In this document: piece after piece, positions 1 through 5,737 of the stretch | Layout of the letters: each line of letters begins with the position of its first letter | Numbering within the stretch: the first letter of the stretch is position 1 | Assembly: GCA_007129335.1 (NCBI GenBank) | Contig: SKVS01000204.1 | Span: 1 to 5,737 of the forward strand | Length of the DNA: 5,737 nucleotides | From: Spirochaetaceae bacterium | GTDB taxonomy: Bacteria > Spirochaetota > Spirochaetia > DSM-27196 > Salinispiraceae | Reading direction: 5' to 3' | The notes under the pieces: model-generated | Databases searched by the model: none | What the model saw: the letters and a program-made list of their open reading frames with translations, nothing else | What the model was told of the DNA's origin: nothing | Program-made: the position numbers and the translations under genes

Positions 1-2325
1 ACAACCCAATGGTTCTACGAGAGTTACCGTTTGGTTGCGCAACCAGGAACCCACACCATGAGTGCAGTAGTATGGTACTTCGCTGATAATACCCCCTGGG
101 CCCAAGACACGGTAGGGCCAGGATTTCACCTCTGTGCAGAAGAACCCTGGACAAAAATCCTCAGTACCGGACTGGCTGACTGGGAGGGGAGGATACTTGA
201 AAATGTTGAATTCCTGAATCCAGGTCAGCAAATTGGCGGAGTCATTGGCTCAGGAGCTAGAATTCGGTACTCCGGAACATCCTGGGTGGACGAGTGCATG
301 AAAAACGGAACAGAGTGGAAGATGGCCCAAAAAGGAAGGCAGGCAAGCTTGGAATTTCTTCAGGGATTTTCTGTGAAGGATCGAGTTCTTTGTCCCGGTT
401 CCCTCCCTGCCATGAGGTACGCCCCTATTTCAGGAGCTACTACCCTGGCTGTTGTTTCCAAATCATACACCGAACCTTCAGAAGCCACTCAATTGAACGA
501 TAGATCAATTGATCCATATGAACCAAACCATTTTCATGACCCAACCCGAGCACAGTGGGATGCCATGATCAGCAACAGCGGATCTATAACCATCCCCGCC
601 TATTCCCGAACCCGGGTACTCATTGATTTGGGAACCTACTATTGTTCGTATTTTACTTTGGATGCTCGTTCCCTGGGTTCTGAATCGAATCACCAGTCAA
701 ACAACTTCCCCGGCAGCACCAACAAAAACATCTTGCATACAGCCAGAATTTCGGTTGGATTTGCCGAATCCATGTCTGAAAGCCCCTCATCCATAGTCCA
801 CCTGGTTGACCGCATTTCCCTGGAAGGTACCTATTTTGTTGGAATCTACGATGAATTCCGCCCAAAGAGCACACAGCCATGCCGGTTTGAGCCCCTGTGG
901 TGGCAGGCAGGAAGGTATGTTCAGGTAGACATAAGCACTAGGTCCAATGGTTTAACCATATCCCAATTGCAGTTTTTTCGGACAAGTTACCCCTTAGAAA
1001 TTACCGGCACCTTTACCGGTGACAACCAAAACTTTCAAACCATGTTACCTGTAGCAATACGTACACTTGAAAATTGTGCCCATGAGACCTTTATGGATTG
1101 CCCCTATTGGGAACAGTTGCAATACGTGGCTGAAGCCAGGTTGCAAGCCCTGTATAATTACGTCCTTGTAAAGGATGACCGATTAACCCGTAAAGCTCTA
1201 TCCATTTTTTTACACAGCCGAAAAGGACCCTTGGGCCTTCCTACCAGTAACTTTCCCAGTGACTCTGCTCAAATTATTGCCCCCTACGGGCTTTGGTGGA
1301 TTTGTATGGTCTACGACTTCGCCCTCTGGCGGGGAGACAGGGATTTTATTAAAACACTCATGCCTTTGGTGTGGTGGATTCTGGATTCTCTGCTCTTGCA
1401 CCGTCGTGCCGATGGATTGATTGTGTCACCCCAGGGCTGGAACTACCTGGATGCGGTTAGCTTTCCCCACGGCGAACCCCCTGGAGCCCAACCCGGAGGG
1501 GTCAGCTGTTTCATCCAGTGGCAGACCGTAATGGCTCTACAAGCCGCCAGTCTTGTGTCCCGTTGGCTGGGGGATTTCCACAAAGCGCAATTTGCCGCCG
1601 ATTTGGCAGCAGACCTCCTTCCCCCAATCCACAGGGCTTTCTGGAACGAAACACGCCAGGCCTACGCCGATGATTTGGATCACAGCAGTTTCAGCCAGCA
1701 CTGCCAAGCTCTGGCAATTCTCGGACTTGCCAACCTTGGCCATCCCGGGACACCAACTCCTTCTTCAGAATATGCATCTAGAATTCAACAGTCAGGCAAA
1801 ACACTGTGTTCTGATCATACACTCATCAAAACGGGGTTGTATTTTGTCCATTATCTGAATGAGGCATACCGAATTTTAAAGGCAGAAAATGCCCTGCACC
1901 ACAGTTATGACCATTGGCAATACTATTTAGATCTGGGATTCTCCACCTTCCCCGAACACGATAACCAGGGAAGATCAGATTGCCACGCCTGGAGCGCACA
2001 CGCTGTATACCATAGTAGCGCAACAATCCTTGGGGTAAGACCGGGAAGTTTCGGGTTTGAAACGGTCCAGATCACCCCCATGCCAGGTCAAATGAAACGC
2101 CTTGAAGGACTTGTTCCCCATCCCAAGGGAGATATTGTAGTACGATTGAACAAGAAACAAAATGAGTGGCAGGGTGAAATAAGCTTGCCTGATGGAGTTA
2201 CGGGAGTGTTTTATTTGGCTGGTAACCATGTTCATGGGAAGCAGATTCACGGAGACCTAATTCAGTTGAAGGGAGGCTATTCGAACCAACTAACCCTAGT
2301 GAATAATCATGACCGGAGTCATTGA
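1..2325 (+). CDS. Alpha-L-rhamnosidase, GH78-type, 5'-partial
   Basis: Probable inverting glycosidase releasing terminal alpha-L-rhamnose from plant glycosides or pectin-type oligosaccharides. The frame is open to base 1. The first codons (TTQWFYESYR) run straight into a beta-sandwich segment ending VVWYFADNTPWAQ, typical of the N-terminal region of these enzymes, so the TTG at 31 is only the first possible start codon and the gene starts upstream. Numbered from that TTG: residues 1-340 are beta-rich accessory domains, about 345-665 form the (alpha/alpha)6 barrel, and the rest is a C-terminal beta domain. The barrel opens with DCPYWEQLQY at 356-365. Acidic residues D356, E361 and E368 match the spacing of the GH78 acidic cluster that includes the general acid. 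E642 in STFPEHD is the likely general base, and SDCHAWSAH (649-657) is a family signature. Visible length is 774 residues; relatives are often about 850-950, which fits a missing N-terminus. Signal peptide and location cannot be judged. The exact linkage and substrate are unknown. Confidence 0.88.
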   Translation, partial: TTQWFYESYRLVAQPGTHTMSAVVWYFADNTPWAQDTVGPGFHLCAEEPWTKILSTGLADWEGRILENVEFLNPGQQIGGVIGSGARIRYSGTSWVDECMKNGTEWKMAQKGRQASLEFLQGFSVKDRVLCPGSLPAMRYAPISGATTLAVVSKSYTEPSEATQLNDRSIDPYEPNHFHDPTRAQWDAMISNSGSITIPAYSRTRVLIDLGTYYCSYFTLDARSLGSESNHQSNNFPGSTNKNILHTARISVGFAESMSESPSSIVHLVDRISLEGTYFVGIYDEFRPKSTQPCRFEPLWWQAGRYVQVDISTRSNGLTISQLQFFRTSYPLEITGTFTGDNQNFQTMLPVAIRTLENCAHETFMDCPYWEQLQYVAEARLQALYNYVLVKDDRLTRKALSIFLHSRKGPLGLPTSNFPSDSAQIIAPYGLWWICMVYDFALWRGDRDFIKTLMPLVWWILDSLLLHRRADGLIVSPQGWNYLDAVSFPHGEPPGAQPGGVSCFIQWQTVMALQAASLVSRWLGDFHKAQFAADLAADLLPPIHRAFWNETRQAYADDLDHSSFSQHCQALAILGLANLGHPGTPTPSSEYASRIQQSGKTLCSDHTLIKTGLYFVHYLNEAYRILKAENALHHSYDHWQYYLDLGFSTFPEHDNQGRSDCHAWSAHAVYHSSATILGVRPGSFGFETVQITPMPGQMKRLEGLVPHPKGDIVVRLNKKQNEWQGEISLPDGVTGVFYLAGNHVHGKQIHGDLIQLKGGYSNQLTLVNNHDRSH

Positions 2326-2335
2326 TAAAATTCTG

Positions 2336-2344
2336 TGCTATACT
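2336..2344 (+). promoter_or_regulatory. Possible extended -10 promoter for the hydrolase gene
   Basis: TG-C-TATACT matches the extended -10 pattern TGnTATAAT with one mismatch. It lies in the 46-base gap between the rhamnosidase stop and the hydrolase start. The predicted transcription start is near 2351, leaving a leader of about 20 bases that includes the ribosome-binding site. No good -35 box is present: TTGATA at 2322-2327 is only 11 bases away, too close to pair with it. The short gap also allows read-through from the rhamnosidase gene, so this may be a secondary promoter or a chance match. Confidence 0.35.
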
Positions 2345-2361
2345 GGTATCAATGAATATAC

Positions 2362-2366
2362 GGAGG
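2362..2366 (+). promoter_or_regulatory. Shine-Dalgarno site that decides the hydrolase start
   Basis: GGAGG lies five bases before the ATG at 2372. The earlier in-frame ATG at 2309 overlaps the rhamnosidase end, has no purine-rich site before it, and would add 21 residues that do not resemble the start of an alpha/beta hydrolase. The 2372 start is therefore preferred. Confidence 0.8.
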
Positions 2367-2371
2367 ATCCT

Positions 2372-3256
2372 ATGACAACCCTTGAACAATTGACCCTCGA
2401 CCTACCTAACGGCGAAACCATTGCTTATTACAAAGCCGGCAGCGGCCCAAAGAACCTGGTACTTATTCACGGTAACTTTGGCTCGGCCATTCACTGGCGG
2501 CTTTTACAGGAAAAGCTGGCTGAAGATTTCACAACCTACGCCCTGGACCTTCGGGGTTACGGAGACACAAGTTATAACACCCCTGCCCAAACCATGGCCG
2601 AGTACGGGAATGATGTGAAACTCTTCCTCGACGGCCTGGATATAAAGACCTGTTACCTCTCCGGCTGGTCACTGGGTGGTGCGGTAGCTATGGAGTTTGC
2701 TTCGAACCATCCGAACATGGTGGAAAAGCTGGTTCTTTTGGAGTCAGCCAGTGTGCAGGGTTATCATTTACTCAAACGGAACTTCTTTGGAAAACCTATT
2801 CCCAATACCGCCGCCCTGAGCAAAGAAGAAATCCACAAGGAAGTAAAGGCCGTACTGAAAGCAATTGCTAAAAAGAATACCTTCATGATTAAAACCATTT
2901 TGAACATGAGCCTGTTCACCGTGAAAAAGCCCGAAAAAGAATATATGGACGATTTGGTTCAGGCGGTTTTTAAGCAACGCAACCTGGTAGATGTGAACCA
3001 CGCACTTGTTCATTTTAATATTTCCCACCGGAACAGCCACGCTGAATCAGGAACTGGTAAGGTCGATAACTTGACAATGCCCGTATACATACTTCAAGGG
3101 AATCTGGATAAGGTTGTAAAACCCGAGGTCGCCCAAACCAACGCAAAAGCAATTGGGGAAAATGCCAAGGTCGTAGAGCTCACCGGTTGCGGACACTTCC
3201 CTCCGGTAGAAGACCTGGACCAGGTAGTAAAAGCATACCGGGAGTGTTTGGGGTAA
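2372..3256 (+). CDS. Alpha/beta hydrolase (esterase/lactonase-like)
   Basis: A 294-residue single-domain alpha/beta hydrolase with a complete catalytic set. HGN at 33-35 supplies the oxyanion-hole region. The nucleophile elbow is GWSLGG with Ser100, the acid is Asp246 in LQGNLDKVV, and the base is His275 in GCGHFP. Residues about 130-230 form a helical cap between core strands 6 and 7. There is no signal peptide or membrane segment, so it should be cytoplasmic. The fold is shared by 3-oxoadipate enol-lactonases, MenH-like enzymes, esterases and an intracellular polyhydroxybutyrate depolymerase of Bacillus with a similar GWSxG box, so the substrate cannot be assigned. Following the rhamnosidase at 46 bases, it may remove ester groups or open a lactone during sugar breakdown; this is inference. 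The start at 2372 is fixed by a strong ribosome-binding site. Confidence 0.88.
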   Translation: MTTLEQLTLDLPNGETIAYYKAGSGPKNLVLIHGNFGSAIHWRLLQEKLAEDFTTYALDLRGYGDTSYNTPAQTMAEYGNDVKLFLDGLDIKTCYLSGWSLGGAVAMEFASNHPNMVEKLVLLESASVQGYHLLKRNFFGKPIPNTAALSKEEIHKEVKAVLKAIAKKNTFMIKTILNMSLFTVKKPEKEYMDDLVQAVFKQRNLVDVNHALVHFNISHRNSHAESGTGKVDNLTMPVYILQGNLDKVVKPEVAQTNAKAIGENAKVVELTGCGHFPPVEDLDQVVKAYRECLG

Positions 3257-3280
3257 AAAAACAATCAATCTTAGTGTCGT

Positions 3281-3338
3281 TGGAAGCTTGTAATGAATCA
3301 GTAACCAGCCCTCAGACGGGGCTGGTACAAGCTTTCCA
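3281..3338 (+). terminator. Two-tier hairpin after the hydrolase gene, no T tract
   Basis: The inner stem is ACCAGCCC (3304-3311) with GGGCTGGT (3319-3326) around a 7-base loop, 8 perfect pairs. The outer stem is AAGCTTGT (3284-3291) with ACAAGCTT (3327-3334), extended by TGG/CCA across a one-base bulge at 3335. A 12-base one-sided bulge (3292-3303) separates the tiers. It begins 24 bases past the hydrolase stop, as a 3'-end structure would, but what follows is not T-rich. It may be a weak terminator, an mRNA-stabilising end or a processing site. Confidence 0.5.
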
Positions 3339-3367
3339 TTCATATACGAAGAAGTTCAAATTTCTGG

Positions 3368-3408
3368 TTGCAGAATAGCAAAAATAGTTGAATAATTACA
3401 ACTATAAT
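3368..3408 (+). promoter_or_regulatory. Probable promoter region for the Gfo/Idh-dehydrogenase pair
   Basis: Two overlapping possibilities are visible. TATAAT at 3403-3408 is a perfect -10 box but has no recognisable -35 at 16-18 bases, so it would need an activator. Alternatively TTGCAG (3368-3373, 3 of 6 matches to TTGACA) and AATAAT (3391-3396, 5 of 6) are 17 bases apart. Predicted starts fall near 3403 or 3415, giving leaders of about 30-43 bases. The separate promoter fits the 189-base gap after the hydrolase. Confidence 0.5.
3384..3405. promoter_or_regulatory. Candidate operator: 7-bp perfect dyad ahead of Gfo/Idh gene
   Basis: ATAGTTG (3384-3390) and CAACTAT (3399-3405) are exact reverse complements separated by the 8-base AT-only spacer AATAATTA. 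The arms are about 1.5 helical turns apart, suitable for a dimeric repressor or activator. The right arm overlaps a perfect TATAAT, and the spacer contains another -10-like box, so a bound protein would block initiation. No T run follows, and the stem is weak as RNA, which favours a DNA site over a terminator. The regulator is not encoded in this window. Confidence 0.5.
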
Positions 3409-3445
3409 ACAGCAAGCTTGAAAACTCGCTCAAGGAACAAAAGCT

Positions 3446-4582
3446 ATGAAAAACCAAGAACTAACTTCGGACGTTTCCAATACTTCTGGTAGCACAATAC
3501 CCAGAATCGGGGTAATTGGATCGGGAGCCATCAGCTCGATTTATTTAAAAACTCTTATGACAGAATTGAATCATTTTGTAGAAGTAACCGCCATCGCTTC
3601 TAAGGGCGGGAAATCAGCAAAGGGCAAGGCTCAAGAGTTTTCAATTCCACAGGTTCTAACGGTAGAGAAACTGACTTCATCTGAGGATGTTGACTGGGTC
3701 CTCATTCTCACCAATCCGGACACTCATTACTCCCTAGCGACACAAGCTCTCAATGGGGGTAAACATGTGTACCTGGAAAAACCCCTGTCCCTTCAATGGG
3801 CCCAGGTTCAAGAATTATTTAAACTGGCAGAACAGAAGGGGCTGTATTTGGGATCTGCTCCGGATGTAATTCTTGGGGGAGCATTCCAGACCTGCTTAAA
3901 ACTTCTTCGAGATAATTGGATTGGTGTACCGGTTTCAGTACACGGGCATATTGGCATGAACGAACACGGATCCTGGTACCATAAGTCATCGGTAGGTGGT
4001 GTGCTAATGGATATGGCTCCCTACTATCTGGCTGCAATGATTGCTCTGTTCGGACCGGTTCGACGGGTTATGTCGGTTGGATCAACTATTCGATCCAAAA
4101 AACGTAATTTGAATTCCGGTTCGCCAGAATTCGGTTTGGAATATACCCTAGATTGCCAAGGCACAGTGAAGTCGCTTTTGGAATTCCAGTCAGGAATGGT
4201 AGGAGATTTGACCCTTTCGAATGACGGGTATTCCTATACCCCCGAACTAGTTGTTCACGGGACTGGAGGAAAGCTGGTGTGCAATGATCCTAATATGTTC
4301 CATGGAAACCCTGTTCTTCAGTTCAGTTATGATGATCATCATCCAATGCCTCTGGTTTATGGATTTTCCAGAGACTTTCGTGGACTCGGGTTAGTGGAAA
4401 TGATCCGGGCAATTCAACTCGGAAGATTACCCCGACTGAATCGGGATTTTGTATTTCATTGGCATGAAGTCCTTTTTGCCATGAAAGACTCGTATGAAAA
4501 AGATGACTGGATTCATCTCAGATCGACCTGTGCCTCCCCTGAACCCATGCCTTTGGGAACCGGTTATGAAGTTTTCTTTTAA
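3446..4582 (+). CDS. Gfo/Idh/MocA family oxidoreductase
   Basis: A 378-residue NAD(P)-dependent dehydrogenase of the family acting on sugars, glycosides, inositols and related compounds; probably cytoplasmic. The Rossmann half starts after a polar 18-residue leader: IGVIGSGAIS at 21-30 is the dinucleotide loop, and ASKGGKSAKG (51-60), with Ser and Lys where NAD-specific members carry an acid, hints at NADP(H). TNPDTHY (89-95) and EKPL (111-114, catalytic-type Lys112) are family signatures. The C-terminal half carries GGVLMDMAPYYL (184-195), where the usual Asp-x3-His catalytic pair reads Asp189 and Tyr193; other subfamilies with MxPYYL share this, so it need not mean inactivity. The start is supported by AAGGA at 3432-3436, nine bases before the ATG. 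It lies 27 bases before the dehydrogenase gene, so the two are probably co-transcribed. Length is normal. The substrate is not readable. Confidence 0.9.
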   Translation: MKNQELTSDVSNTSGSTIPRIGVIGSGAISSIYLKTLMTELNHFVEVTAIASKGGKSAKGKAQEFSIPQVLTVEKLTSSEDVDWVLILTNPDTHYSLATQALNGGKHVYLEKPLSLQWAQVQELFKLAEQKGLYLGSAPDVILGGAFQTCLKLLRDNWIGVPVSVHGHIGMNEHGSWYHKSSVGGVLMDMAPYYLAAMIALFGPVRRVMSVGSTIRSKKRNLNSGSPEFGLEYTLDCQGTVKSLLEFQSGMVGDLTLSNDGYSYTPELVVHGTGGKLVCNDPNMFHGNPVLQFSYDDHHPMPLVYGFSRDFRGLGLVEMIRAIQLGRLPRLNRDFVFHWHEVLFAMKDSYEKDDWIHLRSTCASPEPMPLGTGYEVFF

Positions 4583-4609
4583 TTTTAAACAAGAACAGGA
4601 GCCAGGAAA

Positions 4610-5632
4610 ATGACATCACAAGCAAATGAAATACCTAAGATTACCGGGGCCATTGTATTCACTGAACCCGGACAGGCCCGGTATGTTACCATGCCTCTAC
4701 CCGAACTAGGCCCTGACCAAGTCCTTCTTCGAACCCTTGTTTCAGGAGTAAGCACTGGGACTGAAACCCGGGTTTTTTCTGGAACACAGGTTGGGTCTCA
4801 ATATCCCCTTATACCGGGATATGAAAATATCGGTGTGGTAGCAGCTACAGCCCCTGATGTAACCGAATTTCATCTAGGCGATCTTGCATATGTGGGTAAA
4901 TCCCTTTGGGTAGGTCCTTATCATTCCTGCTGGGGAGCGCACGTTCAATATGCTATCCAGTATTCCCATGACCTCATTCCCCTGGGTACCGATTTAGAAC
5001 CTTTAGAGGGTGTAGGAATTAAAACCTCGTCTATAGCGTTTCGAGGTGTTAACCGAGCAAAGGTGAAACAGGGAGAGATTGTGGCAGTTGTAGGCCTCGG
5101 ATTAATCGGTCATATGGCTGCCCAAATTGCCGTTCACTTCGGAGGCAGGGTTGTAGGTTTTGAACCCGATCCTGAACGGAGAAAAGCAGCTACCAATGCA
5201 GGTATTCAGCACGTTTTTGATCCAACAGGTATTTCAGGATACCAAAAAATAGTTGAACTGTTTGGTAGAGGAGCTGACGTGGTAATCGATGCAACCGGAG
5301 CAAGTGCCTTGTTGGAATCCTCCATTGGGCTATTAGAGCCCAAGGGTTGGCAGTCCCCCTGGCCAGAGTCCGGTAGAGTTGTGATGCTTGGATCATACAC
5401 CAATTCTGTCAGTATTCATTATTCACCCTGGCTCTTTGATTATGAGCCGATTCTTCTTCCATCCAGGGACAGCGACCGTTCGGATATGGAAAATACTGCC
5501 CAGTTGATAAATGATGGTTTCATTAACCCTACCAAAATACCTTATAAGGTCTTTAAGCCGGAACAAGCCCAGCAAGCCTACGAAGGAATTGTAAACAAGG
5601 AGTTTTCCCGGGTATATTTTGATTGGAGGTAG
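4610..5632 (+). CDS. Medium-chain dehydrogenase lacking zinc ligands
   Basis: A 340-residue member of the alcohol-dehydrogenase-type MDR superfamily. The N-terminal GroES-like domain (about 10-140) has SGVSTGTE (45-52) and PGYENIG (69-75), where zinc enzymes have a catalytic Cys and a GHE histidine: Ser48 and Tyr71 replace them. The four-Cys structural zinc loop is also absent; the only cysteine is Cys107. The Rossmann domain (about 155-290) carries VGLGLIG (161-167), with Glu185 at the end of the second strand favouring NAD(H). The STGTE/PGYE pattern resembles BchC-like enzymes and the N-terminal half of bi-domain MDR-Gfo/Idh oxidoreductases, so it likely oxidises or reduces a hydroxyl without catalytic zinc. 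AGGAG at 4597-4601 lies eight bases before the ATG. Co-expression with the preceding Gfo/Idh gene suggests one pathway. The automatic label 'zinc-binding dehydrogenase' would be misleading. Confidence 0.88.
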   Translation: MTSQANEIPKITGAIVFTEPGQARYVTMPLPELGPDQVLLRTLVSGVSTGTETRVFSGTQVGSQYPLIPGYENIGVVAATAPDVTEFHLGDLAYVGKSLWVGPYHSCWGAHVQYAIQYSHDLIPLGTDLEPLEGVGIKTSSIAFRGVNRAKVKQGEIVAVVGLGLIGHMAAQIAVHFGGRVVGFEPDPERRKAATNAGIQHVFDPTGISGYQKIVELFGRGADVVIDATGASALLESSIGLLEPKGWQSPWPESGRVVMLGSYTNSVSIHYSPWLFDYEPILLPSRDSDRSDMENTAQLINDGFINPTKIPYKVFKPEQAQQAYEGIVNKEFSRVYFDWR

Positions 5633-5646
5633 AGCTTCGTAATACT

Positions 5647-5701
5647 TATAAGAGTCCCCTGAAAAAGGGTCTATCGTACTTTTTTACAGGGGACTCTTAT
5701 A
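5647..5701. terminator. Strong 15-bp inverted repeat after the dehydrogenase gene
   Basis: TATAAGAGTCCCCTG (5647-5661) pairs perfectly with CAGGGGACTCTTATA (5687-5701). Inside it, AAAAA (5662-5666) can pair with TTTTT (5681-5685) across the single bulged A at 5686, giving about 20 pairs in total. It starts 14 bases after the stop codon and probably marks the end of the transcript. No T run follows on either strand; the only T run lies inside the hairpin (5680-5685). A smaller nested hairpin, CCCT (5657-5660) with AGGG (5666-5669), ends 10 bases before that T run. Function as a terminator is likely but not of the classic form. Confidence 0.6.
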
Positions 5702-5737
5702 TAGACAGATTGTTATTTTCAATAATGTACTGTAAAA

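Noticed and set aside
2322..2344. TTGATA and TATACT as a standard -35/-10 pair
   Set aside because: The spacer is only 11 bases, too short for a sigma-70 promoter; only the extended -10 reading is retained.
2309..2371. Longer hydrolase start at 2309 overlapping the rhamnosidase end
   Set aside because: No ribosome-binding site before it; the added 21 residues do not look like the fold's N-terminus, while GGAGG sits correctly before 2372.
1975..2389. Minus-strand open frames across the rhamnosidase end
   Set aside because: They are shadows of the rhamnosidase and hydrolase genes, with no recognisable domains or ribosome-binding sites.
3187..3378. Small + strand frame running past the hydrolase stop into the gap
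   Set aside because: It overlaps the hydrolase in another frame, crosses the hairpin and has no domain or start signal; the gap after 3256 appears non-coding.
4111..4136. Short direct repeat around two GAATTC sites
   Set aside because: Only about ten bases, imperfect, inside coding sequence (Asn-Ser-Gly-Ser-Pro-Glu-Phe-Gly); expected by chance.
4329..4342. 14-base perfect palindrome ATGATGATCATCAT
   Set aside because: It is inside the Gfo/Idh gene and is explained by the codons for Tyr-Asp-Asp-His-His; no promoter or other signal nearby.

Overview
The window is a compact bacterial catabolic segment with all four recognisable genes on the + strand: a GH78-type alpha-L-rhamnosidase cut by the left edge (1-2325), an alpha/beta hydrolase (2372-3256), a Gfo/Idh/MocA oxidoreductase (3446-4582) and a zinc-ligand-less medium-chain dehydrogenase (4610-5632). 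Base composition looks moderate (roughly mid-to-high 40s % G+C by eye). Ribosome-binding sites are purine-rich and well spaced. This fits a Firmicute or a spirochaete with plant-polysaccharide metabolism, but nothing in the window fixes the taxon, so that placement is a low-confidence inference.

Layout. The rhamnosidase frame is open to base 1 with no believable start, so the gene begins upstream of the window. A 46-base gap holds a possible extended -10 promoter and a strong Shine-Dalgarno site for the hydrolase. The hydrolase ends before a 189-base non-coding gap. That gap contains a two-tier hairpin without a T tract, then a perfect 7+7 dyad that overlaps promoter-like elements just upstream of the Gfo/Idh gene. 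The Gfo/Idh and dehydrogenase genes are 27 bases apart and almost certainly co-transcribed. After the dehydrogenase lies a strong 15-bp inverted repeat, and then non-coding sequence to the right edge.

How the genes may work together. The rhamnosidase would release L-rhamnose from plant glycosides or pectic oligosaccharides, and the hydrolase may remove or open an ester or lactone. The Gfo/Idh and dehydrogenase proteins look like a two-enzyme redox module acting on a sugar, glycoside or polyol. The same two domain types are known fused in single-chain 'bi-domain' oxidoreductases, which supports a functional partnership. No substrate for the redox pair can be read from sequence. The most interesting points are this split redox pair, the candidate operator in front of it, and the two unusual hairpins bounding it. 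I see no mobile element, RNA gene, CRISPR array or clearly new defence-type system.
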